Assembly: GCA_036852015.1 (NCBI GenBank)
Contig: JAANDG010000591.1
Span: forward strand, 25,270 to 89,269
Direction of reading: 5' to 3'
Length of the DNA stretch: 64,000 nucleotides
DNA from: Pelodera strongyloides
Lineage: Eukaryota; Nematoda; Chromadorea; Rhabditida; Rhabditidae
How positions within the stretch are numbered: the stretch's first letter is position 1; each line of letters opens with the position of its first letter. Below, one piece after another: positions 48,502-60,167 of the stretch. The notes under the pieces were generated by a model. That model saw nothing but the letters and a program-made list of their open reading frames with translations, ran no database searches and was not told the origin of the DNA. The position numbers were made by a program, and so were the translations under genes.

Positions 48502-49587
48502 GAAGATATGTTCCTGCTGGTTATACACTTATTCGATTTACGGCTGCGTCAGCAAAACTTCTTATATTTATATCACAAGCAAGTTTTCCTCTAAACACAC
48601 GAAAACTGTAACTATTATAATGTCTTAAAGATCAGTCGCATCACTAAATCACTTATATTGATCCATCTTGAACACTTATATTCATTCAAACTGCAGAAAT
48701 GTGTGTATAAAAATTGATTTCAAAAATTATGAATAATACATATGAAATATTGAATGCAATTTCCTGATCACATGATATGTAAACTATATGAGTAACGACA
48801 ATACTGGGACCTATGTCTTTTTTCCTTTTCTAGGATATAATTAATTATATTAATTTTTATTTTCTAGGATATAATTAAATTATATTAGTTTTTACTATTT
48901 CTACAATCTAAATCTACAAAGTTTTTCACGCAGAGTGTTCAAGTGTATCATTTATAATATAACCAGCGTACATACTCCTCCTAATTTTCGCCCGAACAAC
49001 GGTCCATTTTAGATATGTTCCTTTCATACATTTATCTTTTTTTTGTGAATTGTATCCTTTTCTCTCCGTTTTATTCCTTTTTTCACACAAAGAAAGAAAC
49101 CAAGTGATATGATATGTGTTCGAGGCAGCTGACAATCAAAACAAGAGAGATTTTATGATCAGTTCTTCGTAAATTGATTAGCTGATTAGAAAAAATAATA
49201 TGAGACAATCTAAGTCTAATGTGGCGAAAGTATAATAAGGAAGCTGTTCGTTTTAGCTCGAAATAAGACCGTTTGTACCATATTAGTGGTTACTTACGGC
49301 TTACGGACTAGGTTGGAATTTCAACGTATTAGCTTTTTGTTGTTATCATGCCTCACTATCACCATAACATAGCCTTGAAGCTTCCTAATAGTTGTTAGGA
49401 GTAACGCCTTGTAGTGTTTGATTATCCAGTATCCAGTTACACAGCGCACGTTTTTCGAAGCAACGTTTATCGACACTGTCGCATTTCTGTTCTGCGGTTT
49501 ATTATATTACTCGCCGAAGTGTAAAAGAGGCTCAGTTATCAAAATAATTATAATAATAATTTGCAGCATTGGTGGTGCAGCAGGCGC

Positions 49588-52500
49588 ATGAGTGCAGACC
49601 TGCTCACCATCTCATCTACAATAATTAACGACAACGAATTTCCGTCCCTCGGACTCCGAGGTACTAATTACTTACCTAATTATCATTATTACCTTTAATT
49701 ATACGCTGAGAACTCAAGTAGTACACTGCGTTAAATCTGGCGCCGAGCTGGCGCGCTTCTGGCACACGTTCCCAGTATTGTTGTTTAAAGGGACGCCGTC
49801 AGGATCGTTCTCCCTTCTGCCAACCACAAGTGGATACTCTTCCCCAAACCACTCGGTTCCCCCTGGGTATGGGAAGGAGCACGCGCAGCCGCAGCGGCCA
49901 AACTACGGTAAGAACTAGATGTGATCTAGAATTTCGAACCATTTTTGAACATTCTCTTGTCTATTTATGAAATAAGCACGCGTGTTGTATGCGTAGAGTT
50001 AAAAAAAAACTGATTATATCATAGCAAGCTTTGAATAAATTGCTAATTTAACCCTCAATTATTTTCGTCTGTCAGTCTGAGAAAAAAATTCTAGGCTTCT
50101 TTTAAAAATAACAAGTGATTTTTCAGCTGCGGAATTTCAGAAACTGTTGTAAATTTAAAACAGTGTTATTCGTTAATGTCGTGAAAATCTTACTACAGTA
50201 TTGGCCAATCAGAGCAGAGATCAGTGTTTACCGTACATTCTAAAATTTCAAATTACCGCCGCCGTCATTTGTTCACTAGCGTTTTTTGAGAATTATTTGT
50301 CGTTAGGTGTATCGTGTAGGGTTTAATTTTTAATTTTTTTTTGGAAAATTTTTTCGATTGATTTTATTCGTTTCCTTCTTGCTTTGCTTTTGGCATGATT
50401 TTACGGGAGAACAATTGCACTTTTCAAAGTTACTCGCTTGCCAGGAGCTCATTTATGGGTAGGTGATTGCTCTTGTTTGAATATGTTCTTCTCATCCTTC
50501 TATAAATCGAATAGTTCGGTCATTTATGTTGATCTAATTTTCATTCGTCGCGTTTTTCTTGACTGTGTTTCATTTTTGTGCTGCATGACCGGCATATATA
50601 GCTGTATTTTTGCAGTTATTTGCAAGTTAGCCCTTAGCCGTCTATGGCAGGGAACGCGGCTGTTTCTGAATCATTACGCGTGTTGCAATCAACTTCAAAT
50701 CACACAATTACGACTTCCAAGTCCTGGGCTTCCGCAGGTCTTGTGCACATAATTGATGTATACTGTGCACATTAGAAATATATAACTGTACTTTTTTCCG
50801 AGAAAGAAAGGAATAGCTGAGCTGTTATCAAGCCTCTGTGCCCATGTAGCCGCACTGAGTGGCAGCATAACATATTCATTATTCTAATTATCACTTTTCA
50901 GCGAATCTCATGCGTGGCACGGACGCACTTGCGGGTGGGAGCGAGTTCCACATACAGGTTGGCTTGGTTTCGATGCGATATTTTGTTCCTTCCAATTAAT
51001 TACCCTGCTTTCTTCTAAGGCTAAGTTTGTATTGTATTATTGAATGGTGCGGCTGTGGTTGTTTCCAACGCTTACAAAAACTGACCTCGTGAATTGGTTA
51101 GTTGCAGAGCGAGGATTTCCCGGCGCTGCCCGGTGCGATCGGCGGGCTTAAGAGTGCGCTCGGTCAGCAGCAGGCCGCTTCGCTGCAGCACGTCCAGCAA
51201 CAACAGACACCTGCTTCCGCTGCCGTCCAAAATTTGACCGACCAAAGCGCCCTTGCGCAGCATAGTCTGGTAAGCATTACCATTTGTTTGTTTTTCTGGT
51301 TATCCTGCGATGTTTCCTAATTGTGAATTCATTTTGCTTTCCCGAAATCTGCATACTTGAATTATCTCTTATCGTATTGCTAACATCGTAGGCATCCTGT
51401 TTTCCTTTTTAAAGTGAAATACCGGCCGGTTTTTGAAACACACCCAGTGTCTTATGCTGAACATAAATTAGAATAAAAAATTGAGCTAAATCGAGCAAAT
51501 TAGCATAAATACGTAGGAATACAGTTGTCCACGAAGTGTTTCAAAAACCGGCCGGTATTTTGCTGTAAGTATTTATTTATTACTGTAGCCAACATATTGG
51601 TGAGTCTAATCTGTTACTGATCAATTATGTGGGCAGTGTGGTGAGAGGCGAAGATCAAACCCAAACTATCGCGCTAACAAAGAAATTTGCATCGGCCTCG
51701 CATATTTCTAGTATTTGATAAATTTCCATAATTGCAGTTGCAAACGACAAGTGACATTGTGAACTCGGCGACGGAAGGACGGTACAACGAGGCTCAGAAC
51801 GATCATAATACTCTATCGTCTGGAATTACTACGCATACGGATGGTATGCTTTTGCTTTTCCAAAGAATCCAAATGCCGTTTTTATGTATCGAACCGATGT
51901 AGACTGTGGTAGAAATATTAATTGACTATTTATAGCCCAATGTCGATCGCGAATGAACCAGAGTATTCGTTACCCTTGGGCGTTTAGTTTTGCGCATGAG
52001 AACTTTTCGCCACAGTTCTACAATATGCTAATTGCATATTTTGAAATTTTGCATGCTCTGAAATTACATTTCCATGCCACGCATGCGCATGCGCATGGTA
52101 TAGAAATTGCGAACAATCGAAGTTCTCCAACTTTCAACTCTCCAATGTAGTTTTCGTCCTTTGGTCAATCAAAATCAATGCAAAAATATTGTTTTGAATC
52201 TTCTGTTTTTGTTTCTCTTCTGTCCACATGTAACCCTTTATGTATCCGAACATCATGTTAGTCTGCTCGCGTTAAATACTATACTTTTTTTCACGATTAT
52301 TCTTTGATATCTCTGACCCTTTCTGTATATGTATGTACCCATTCTGTTAAACCCGTGAAACGGCCGCTTTTTGAAACGTGTGGCGGACAGTAGTGTTTTT
52401 GTGCTAGATTTTTTATTCTAATCAATCATATCATACTCATTTGTATATGGGCGTCGATGCATATGAATGCAGTTATAAAAACACAGATTCAAAAACAGGA

Positions 52501-55500
52501 TGTTATACCGCTTTAAGTTCATTTCTCCTACATTTGTCAATTTGTCGCGTTTGCTTTTTGAAAGGGGGTTTTTCTGCTCGATTAAGTCATGCGTGCCCCT
52601 TTTTCTGTTGCAAAACCGAACACCGTGTGCCATTGATTTTCGCAATGGCGAATGGAACACTGTGCTCTCTGTTTGTATTTATATTTCTTTCCTTTGCTTT
52701 CAGTTTTCATAGCTGTCGATCTTTTGAAAATGATTTTCCAACGCAAACTCACATAGGACTAGAATTAAACTAAAACTTTCTTTTGTTAGCTCATTGCCGA
52801 TGACATTTTCGACGGTTCTGAGTATCTGAAACTGAAACTGAAACTATTTGATGGGTGCAGTTTCTTCTTCACACTTTCGGGACTCTAGCTTCTCATTATT
52901 TCATCATTAGCTAAAATTCTTTTTTTTTCATTATCGGTGACGCCTAGATGTCCCTGTATATTTTAGGGTCTTAGTCATTGTGAGAAGAGACAGCTTTTAG
53001 TGATGAGTAAGTAACGTTGTTATCGCCGGTTTTTTTCCTGACGCACATGGGAGATGTAATTGTTTTGATTTTGCAGTACCTTGCATATATATTTTAAATT
53101 TTGTCCTTTGAGCACCACCACTGTGCCTCAGACCATTTACGGGGTTTGTAAATATATGTTAGCCGAAAGCGAAGTTTGAGTTTGAAATCGAAACTAGTTT
53201 GGGTTTTTAGTGTGCTTTTCGTGCAACTTCGAATGGCAAGGGAAAGACCATGTCAGTGTCAGTTACACATGGGATTTGGCACTTGGTTTTTTTTTAAATA
53301 TGATGTTTAGAATTTATATATTAACTTGTTAGTTTTAGTTTTGTGTTGTTTAGGTGAGGTGACGAGCATTCCGCCCGGTATGCTGAACGATCAGTTCGGT
53401 ATGGCTGGCCTGGTCACCTACCTGCGGGCCGTGGATAACCCGGCCATTGTCGCCCTAGCGCTGGGACATGATCTCACTACTCTTGGACTGAACCTCAACT
53501 TGTCGGAGTGAGTGATTTGCATATGTAAACTCTTAAAAATAAGCCTTTATTCATGAAAGAAAGTGTAAAGTGCTCAAGAGCCGTGTTGCTTACTTATTTG
53601 TGCTCTTCTCCGACTGGAGGAATCGGCCTTCGGCCGATTGTTACCCTATTTAAAAAAAAGGAATTTCTTCAAACGTAAAAAAGTTGTTCATTTACGTTTA
53701 TGTGGAAACGTATAATATGGTTCTGGACTTCATGCAAATTTGCAAATTTGCTATTGCAATTACTCTTCTATCTCCTATAAGATCCTCCTCCCATAAGCTA
53801 GCATAGCTCAACATGTAGGGCGTTGGACTGTGAATCGAGAGATTGTGGGCTGCTGTGGGTTCGTATCCCGCCAGCGGCAATGATTTTGTATGCTCTTTCG
53901 ATCGAAGAATTTTCTTTATGAAGGGATTTCGTTGTGCACATAAAAACAAACCCGTGACAAACTCTTCTCCTTTATATAATAAGATATTGACTTTTTATTG
54001 TGATTGCTATGTAAATGCTTGCTTGTAGAAATACTTGCGTAAGAGCGTAAGTGGAAACAAGGCAAAATGGTTTATCTCAGACACTTATAAACAGTGTACG
54101 GAAATGAAATTAATTGCGAAGTCGTAATCAGGTATCAGGTCTGGTAGAGGTAGATGTAGGAGTCACGGCCCACGGCCTTCACTATTAATTAAGCGTATAG
54201 AAACTTTACGTTGCAATTGCTGATAATTTTTGATTGCGATATCTTTAGACGTCAATTGTATACAACTTTTGGTGGACCGTGGTCAGACTATCCGTGCCGG
54301 ACACAGGATTTGGATGCCAATGTAAGTATTATTATTTCAAGTGCAAATTGTTTGGTAGAAATATTATAAACAAGACATGTAGTATATGTTTATTTATTTA
54401 TTGGTCAAACAGTCAATTTTTTTCTGCATCGGTGATCCCCCTGCCGAGAATGTTCCTACATGGCTGTAACTGTAACTGTGGCGTTTGTTTTCCTTTTATT
54501 TGAAATTAGTATGATGCGTGGTTTATGAAGAGAAACTCACTCGAGAAACTAATTTCACATTTTATGTTTAGTAGTAGTGTTCCTTTACGTGACTTGGCTT
54601 TCCCGCACAGAACAGAACAATTCACAAATCACGTGCCATAACGCTTTTCGTTGCATAATTTACGGTGGTTTTAGGTTCCCGAGGAGTACCTGACGAATTC
54701 ATCGATCCGACCGAAACTCCCGAATATCAAGTTGAATAAGTTGAGCGAGGACGTCCTTTTCTACCTCTTTTATAACTGCCCCGGTGAGGTGTACCAAGTG
54801 GCGGCGGCTGGAGAATTGTGGGTTTTATTTGATAACAAACTATTAGTTTTATTATTATTATTGGGTTGTGTGTGTTTTCTTGTGCTATCTGTTATACAGC
54901 TGCAGTATTTTGTCGCCTACTACAAGCGATTGTATATATAGTTTTTAATAAGATCCAGTATTAGTATTGTGGTATTTACGTCGAGCGTTTGCCCATATTT
55001 TATCATCCCATTAGCATTTAGTAAACATTTATTATTATTATTACTATTGCGCATAGCTACTCCCAAGAGCGCAACTGAAGGCGTGCGCCGTGCGCTAGAT
55101 CAAGAAACTAGGAACGTGTAGGAACATATGACATATGAGTTTAGTTAAATTTATTTTATTTTATATAATTATTAATTGATTAATTCGCAGGTACTCTCGT
55201 GACTGGCGATTCCACAAGGGCGAGTGTGTGTGGCTGACGCGGTCTCAATACGGAGGAGTGAAAGAACAGACTGGTTCTTATGAAAAGGGATCTTATAATG
55301 TATTCGACCCGATTCAGTGGAGGAAGGTTGGTGTTTTCTTGGTTTGTTATTATTATTACCCTTGTTAGGGCCCGTTTGAGGTGGCAAGTTTGTGGAATCA
55401 GGTTGCTCTGTGTAAAAAAGCCGTATACTACGTTTATGTACAAATATTGACTAGGTGATGTTTCTTGAAGAGTTGATTTTGATTGGTATATCATTTGTTC

Positions 55501-57136
55501 TCGGAATTTCGAAACTTTACCCTTACCCATCGCGAAGGGCCAGTAGCTTGTAACTTTGGAGAGTTGTTCTGCTTTTGCATTTCTTCTGGGATATTGTAGT
55601 AGGTGCTCCGGATTTTGTGTATTCTATATTCACCGTGCATAGTAATTTGTTATAGATCCCCAAGGACATGATGTTGGAATATAAGCACTTGGAAGAGCGG
55701 CCTAAGATGCCATCCTCCTTACAAATGAGTACAAATCCCTCGTGTGGCTCATCAGCAGCGGGTACGTTCTTTGGTTTTGGTTTGTTATTGTTTAAAGCTG
55801 TATGGCACATGGTTTTGAAGCATATTATTGACACCTTGCATACCACGTTGTGTGCAAGATGTCCGTCTGTTTCTGTGCCCTTCTATGCATTTTTGGCGCT
55901 GAGAAAATGTAATTGTAAAGCATATGTTTCAAGAACCAAGTGTTATTCCGCTTTACGTTTATTGTGGGTCCTGTCCAGAGTGTCCCCCTCCCTACACTTC
56001 AAGTATCCCCCCGCATTTGGTAATACATTTAGTCTGGTACCGTGATCCGGTACTCGTCACACGCCATTTTCTATTCGAAACTGGCCTAGGTATGTTGGGC
56101 ATGCGCGCGAGTACTATCACAGTGGTTTAAAGTTGTATTTGTATCGTGGATGTATGTGGTAGTGGTTGGCGAAATTAGATTTACTGTACGTGCATACCGT
56201 GATTGTATTGTTGATTATTTCCTGTGACTTTCTCTTTATCTAAAAAAAAATTCCACTATCCGCGTTCTATCCAAACGCTATGCTATCAGCCAGTAAACGC
56301 CTCATCTCGTTTATATTACGTTTTGAGGCCTTCAGTTATCTTATTAGCACATATGTCATGTTAGACATGTTAACTCAAAGTCACACATGTTAACTCAAAA
56401 AAGCATGTGTTTCGGAATCAAAATTGGCCTAAAGGGCATAATAGAAATAAGCGGATACTGTACTTTAGGTTATGTTTCAAGAAAAATATATGACCTGGTA
56501 CCTGGTAGCCACTTTTAGTTTAGTATGTGTTGCCCATGACGTCTATATAATTTAATATCCGCTCATTTTCCTTTTTTTATGATTTATCGAATGAAGTGGG
56601 CCAAAAGCTTCATGTGCCCATATAAACTAGCGGTTTGCCAGCATTGTAATTCTGTTTACGTAACTTATTGCTAGTTTCATGTATGCTGATTCTGATTGCT
56701 ACCCTTTTCAAAGTTTATGTTGTGAACTCTATTCACTGTGGTTATGAAGTCGCCCCAACGTAGTCACGTCATTTGATTAGTTTGGATTTCGTGATGTTCA
56801 GTGATTCAGTGGTCTATTAATCTGCAATCGGTATTGGCGCGGGGTTTTGTGAAGTATATACTGGGCAACTGTTTTGACTTGCATTATATGTATAACGTGT
56901 AGATGTGTACCTTCCTGTTCCGGAAAATGTATATCATCTAGTGAATGGTAGTGTCATAGTGCAGTTGTCCAGCATTTTCACTAACCACGTACCACACCGC
57001 TTTAAACTTGAGGAGGACTAATGGATCACTTTCAGGTACTCCTGTAAATGCCGGCCCATCGTTGGCACCGGGAGCCGCGTTGCCCGTGTCCGCGCCCTCA
57101 ACTCTTCCCGGCACGCCAACGCAACAGTTAGCCTAG
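49588..57136 (+). CDS. CNOT2: CNOT2 (NOT2), CCR4-NOT complex subunit, 11 exons
   Basis: Exons 49588-49660, 49776-49907, 50902-50957, 51108-51269, 51738-51843, 53354-53507, 54249-54321, 54675-54817, 55191-55326, 55656-55761 and 57036-57136 join in frame to 413 residues (human CNOT2 is 540). The N-terminal half is low-complexity Gln/Ser/Pro with NEFPSLG and SEDFPALPG, the latter matching CNOT2 EDFPALPG. The NOT2/NOT3/NOT5 C-terminal domain follows: PPGMLNDQFGMAGLVTYLRA, LALGHDLTTLGLNLNLSE, YTTFGGPWSD, VPEEYLTN, LSEDVLFYLFYNCPGEVYQ, YSRDWRFHKGECVWLTR, FDPIQWRK, LEYKHLEERPKMPSSL. Known role: with CNOT3 forms the NOT module of the cytoplasmic deadenylase complex. A Pro/Ser tail extends past the usual end. 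The exon containing the ATG could also extend upstream in frame (CAG acceptors at 49566, 49580 and 49583), so the start is provisional. Confidence 0.94.
51410..51568. mobile_element. TTAA-flanked MITE, type A, right end altered
   Basis: TTAA-AGTGAAATACCGGCCGG / CCGGCCGGTATTTTGCT, in a CNOT2 intron. Confidence 0.8.
52347..52516. mobile_element. TTAA-flanked foldback MITE
   Basis: Left TTAA-ACCCGTGAAACGGCCG, right CAGGATGTTATACCGCT-TTAA; ends only partly complementary. It lies in a CNOT2 intron. Confidence 0.6.
53602..53986 (+). mobile_element. tRNA-bearing repeat (R-tRNA family), copy 3, 5' truncated
   Basis: It starts within the first hairpin (gctcttctccgactgg). It keeps the UUCG hairpin and the tRNA-like block at 53797-53878 (TAGCTCAACATGTAGGGCG, GGGTTCGTATCCC), and ends cctttatataataagat. 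By eye it is about 95% like copy 1. It lies in a CNOT2 intron. Confidence 0.85.
55792..55956. mobile_element. TTAA-flanked foldback, GTATGGCAC type
   Basis: TTAA-AGCTGTATGGCACATGG / CCAAGTGTTATTCCGCT. It lies in a CNOT2 intron. Confidence 0.6.
56830..57005. mobile_element. TTAA-flanked foldback, related to 55792-55956
   Basis: ggtattggcgcggggttttgtg on the left, cactaaccacgtaccacaccgct-TTAA on the right. It ends about 30 bp before the last CNOT2 exon. Confidence 0.55.
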
Positions 57137-58811
57137 TTGGCTGTTGTGACAACGCGTCACTACTATACACACCCCAACCATGCCGGTCCCGTTCATGTGA
57201 TTCTCATCATAGTAAGTCTTGATTGTGGTTTATTTAGGCTGCTCGATCACATTAAATCGACATAACAGCCTGTTTTTGAAATGTATGCTGGACGCAGACG
57301 CTGCGTTCCCATATAGTGAATATTAATGCATTTGACCAAAGTGCCCTTAAAAACCAGATGTTATATTGTTTTAACTGCTAACCGTACTCGTGGACAAGCG
57401 GGAAACCCGGAGAATTTGTCACGGCCTCCCGTTAAACCCTATTGTAACTCTTTTTCTCTTACCTGTAGCCTGTAGTAGAAGACTACTTCCGATTCGTGCA
57501 TACGGCGTAAAACACTATCTAATTTTTTTATTGTTTAAAGCGTGTAACTGTTGGCCCATTTCCAACGGTCTCATAGAGCAAGGAAGTAAATTTTTACCTC
57601 AAATTCCGCTATTTCAGGCGTCGTCTGGTTCACAGCATCAGGGATCTAGTCATGCGATCCTTCAATGAAGTGTTCCTTTCTTTAGAAGGAAGAATGCAAA
57701 CTTGTGTTGTGTTCTTTCTATTCTTTACTTTTTTGGTTATACTCTCACAAAATACATCCCATGCATTGTTACATAAGGTGTTTGTAATAAAGTGTTCTAC
57801 TATTGATATGATGTTTATTTTGGCGATGATGTGTGTATTGCATTTGCAAGAACTCTTGTGGATCCTCTGACTGAAATACTTCCAACAAGCTGAACAAGGG
57901 AACCAATCGCACTAAGTGCATGTGTTGATGAAGTGCTGATAGGGTTTTCATGTATGCGATTCGCACCTGCGAAAATGACAAACCGCTAACCATGTTCAAG
58001 TCATTTTACATGCATGTCAACTGCCTACCGTAACCCATGCGAATCGCACTTTTGACATGGTCCCTGCAGCGAAAGTGCCCCAGACCCGTGTTATTTGGAG
58101 CAGAATCGCAACAGACCCGTGCTATTTGAAATAATTTCTTCTATTTTGAAATTGACCCATACTAGATCCAAAATCTCTGCGGGACAATGTCATTTACATC
58201 AACTCGAACATAGACAGGTATTTGTTATTTTCGCACGTGCGAATCGCATACATGGAAACCCACATCAAAGAGTACCACACGAAAACTGAGCAATTGCCAC
58301 GGTCACAGAAAAACCGACAGTAGCCGGTCATCAAATGGATTTTCAAAAAAACCTTGGGTGACGAGTTGACTTTTCGAGAAAACATGTTCATTATTAGGGC
58401 ACGAAGTGGTCACTAAATATATTAGCGGACCAAATAACCAGAGAACCGTTCCCAACTAGGTTTCTCAGTTTCTTATGAAGCCGTCCTGAAGATGAACTTA
58501 CGGTTATAGAATCTGCATAGGAGATATGATCTCATATTTTCTAATACACGCTGAGAAACGTAAAGCAGGAAAAAAATCACTGTATCAATTTGGCCTAAGA
58601 GCAGACAAAACATCGAATCTGCGCAGCAAGGAATTATCTCCATTGAAGTCAAAGACAGAACACTAGTGATACACACTACCCGATCGCAGCTTCGACTATA
58701 CGTTCCAACAAGGAGCATTGCCACATGTATAATTTGCCCTGACGTAAAATTCATTATACGGGGTACAACAAGTCAAACAGCAATAACAATTTATGAACAA
58801 CAATAACAGAA
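57137..58811. other. convergent intergenic region CNOT2 / RPL30
   Basis: No gene recognised. It contains a TTAA-flanked foldback remnant (57252-57374) and a 309-bp foldback (57949-58257). A run with an acceptor-like ttatttcaggcgtcg at about 57610 could belong to the CNOT2 3' UTR. Confidence 0.55.
57949..58257. mobile_element. foldback element, GATTCGCAC(C/T)TGCGAAAATGACAAA, copy 1
   Basis: tgtatgcgattcgcacctgc and gcacgtgcgaatcgcataca are inverted ends. The interior has catgcgaatcgcac and ctgcgggac motifs shared with 61178-61487. Confidence 0.8.
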
Positions 58812-59541
58812 TTAAGCTTGCTCAGCAGGCATGCTGCGGATGATGTCGGAATCTCCAGGGTCGATGACGGACATGGTGCACACGCGGTACAATTTACCGC
58901 AGGCAGTTCCGAGCTCAATGTTGTTTCCAGTGAAATGATGAACTCCAGTCTTGGCAAGCATAGCGTAGTACTCGATCTCAGAACGTCTAAATTTGCGATT
59001 TTTAAAACAAGGCCTGTCTGTCGCCGAAAATGAAACAAAGTCTTAAATATGGAATGGTCTTACCATAGAAACCAAACAAATGAGTTAATCAATAAAAACG
59101 GCAAACCTGATTGGGGGAGTGTTGTTAGCAACGACGACGAGCTGGGCCTTTCCATTGCGGAGGTTTCTCAAGGTCTCCTTGTAGCCGAGAACGAACTTTC
59201 CGGTCTTGACGACCATCTTCAGTTGGCTGGCAATGTTGTCGCCATGCTTCTTCTAAAAATAAAGTAAAATAGTGAAAGTTCGCGTAATCGAGGTTGCAAG
59301 CTTAGCCAACAGGCCCAGAAGGAAGCAAGCAACAAAAGGCGTAAAAACGCACACCAGAGAATCCTGGATGTTCGATTTAGTAGGAATACTCCTTCTCTAA
59401 CCAAACTCCAGGATAAACCCTTCTTTGTCTGGTTCAACTCCAGAGTATACCACTAACCGACTTCTTGGTTCCAGCAGCAACGGTGGGAACTGCAGCCTCC
59501 TTCTCCTCAGCGGCAGCGGCAGGTGCGGGCTTGGGTGCCAT
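58812..59541 (-). CDS. RPL30: 60S ribosomal protein L30 (eL30), 3 exons
   Basis: Exons 59541-59458, 59252-59107 and 58986-58812 join in frame to 134 residues (human 115). The L7Ae-fold core is well conserved: [77 protein letters not shown]. The first 28 residues are an Ala/Pro/Lys/Glu-rich extension ([19 protein letters not shown]) not typical of animal eL30. Known role: structural protein of the large ribosomal subunit near the expansion-segment surface; it often autoregulates its own splicing. An acceptor ttttgcag lies 9 nt upstream of the ATG. Codon choice (CTC, GTC, ACC, AAG) is visibly biased as in highly expressed genes. Confidence 0.97.
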
Positions 59542-60167
59542 AGCTATTACCTGCAAAACATGGAACTTATTAAAATATTAAGTTCATAAAATCTCCGTAA
59601 AAAAGGAAAAATGTGATCCGTTGCTAACCACATGTTAAATCACCTGTTAAAAAACCATATAACAAAACGACCCGTCAATAAATGAATAAGAACAAAAGCA
59701 CAATTACTAAACAAAAAAAGAAAAGACGAAAAATATTCGACTTCCAAAAAAGAAAAATGTCGTTCGCCGCCTTATGGTAGGTTTCGTTGTGGGACCCTTT
59801 CTCTAAACTACGGTAGGTTGAGTGTGACAAAGAACGCGCACTAGGGGTGGGTTGAGAATAAAACAAACTGTTGTACAAAAGAATACAAGCATTCTAATCC
59901 GAAAAAAAAGAAAGAAAAATGTTACGTGAAATTTTATATCATTTTTATGTAGGCTTTGCCCAGTTGATAATGCATAAATATGGTCCCAATAACAGCATTC
60001 CGGGTTTTATTTGGATTAACTGTAAGAAAGATTGATCACACCCTTCTCTTTCATGTAGATCGATCTTTTGTTACCGAAACGTATCTGCCGTATGCCTGTG
60101 GAGATATCTTTTTGCAAATTGATAAAAGATTTAATCATTATGTATTGCGTTACCTTGTCAATTAACA
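59542..60167. other. divergent spacer between RPL30 and the unidentified plus-strand gene
   Basis: These 626 bp must include both promoters. The AT-rich block 59640-59930 is full of A-runs. No coding exon or clear core promoter motif identified. An open frame at 59980-60165 ends just before the next gene's ATG and has no recognisable domain. Confidence 0.45.

Larger units (their letters stand above)
44045..49587. other. 5.5 kb gene-free, repeat-rich region upstream of CNOT2
   Basis: I find no exon series. Contents: foldbacks 44211-44360 and 45340-45516, a (GA)n tract 44533-44815, type A and C MITEs 45935-46522, a hairpin 46772-46800, type A MITEs 46936-47110 and 48303-48501, a GC-rich patch 47670-47960 and a short tandem duplication 48827-48895. 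Open frames here are low-complexity or MITE-derived. Confidence 0.6.
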
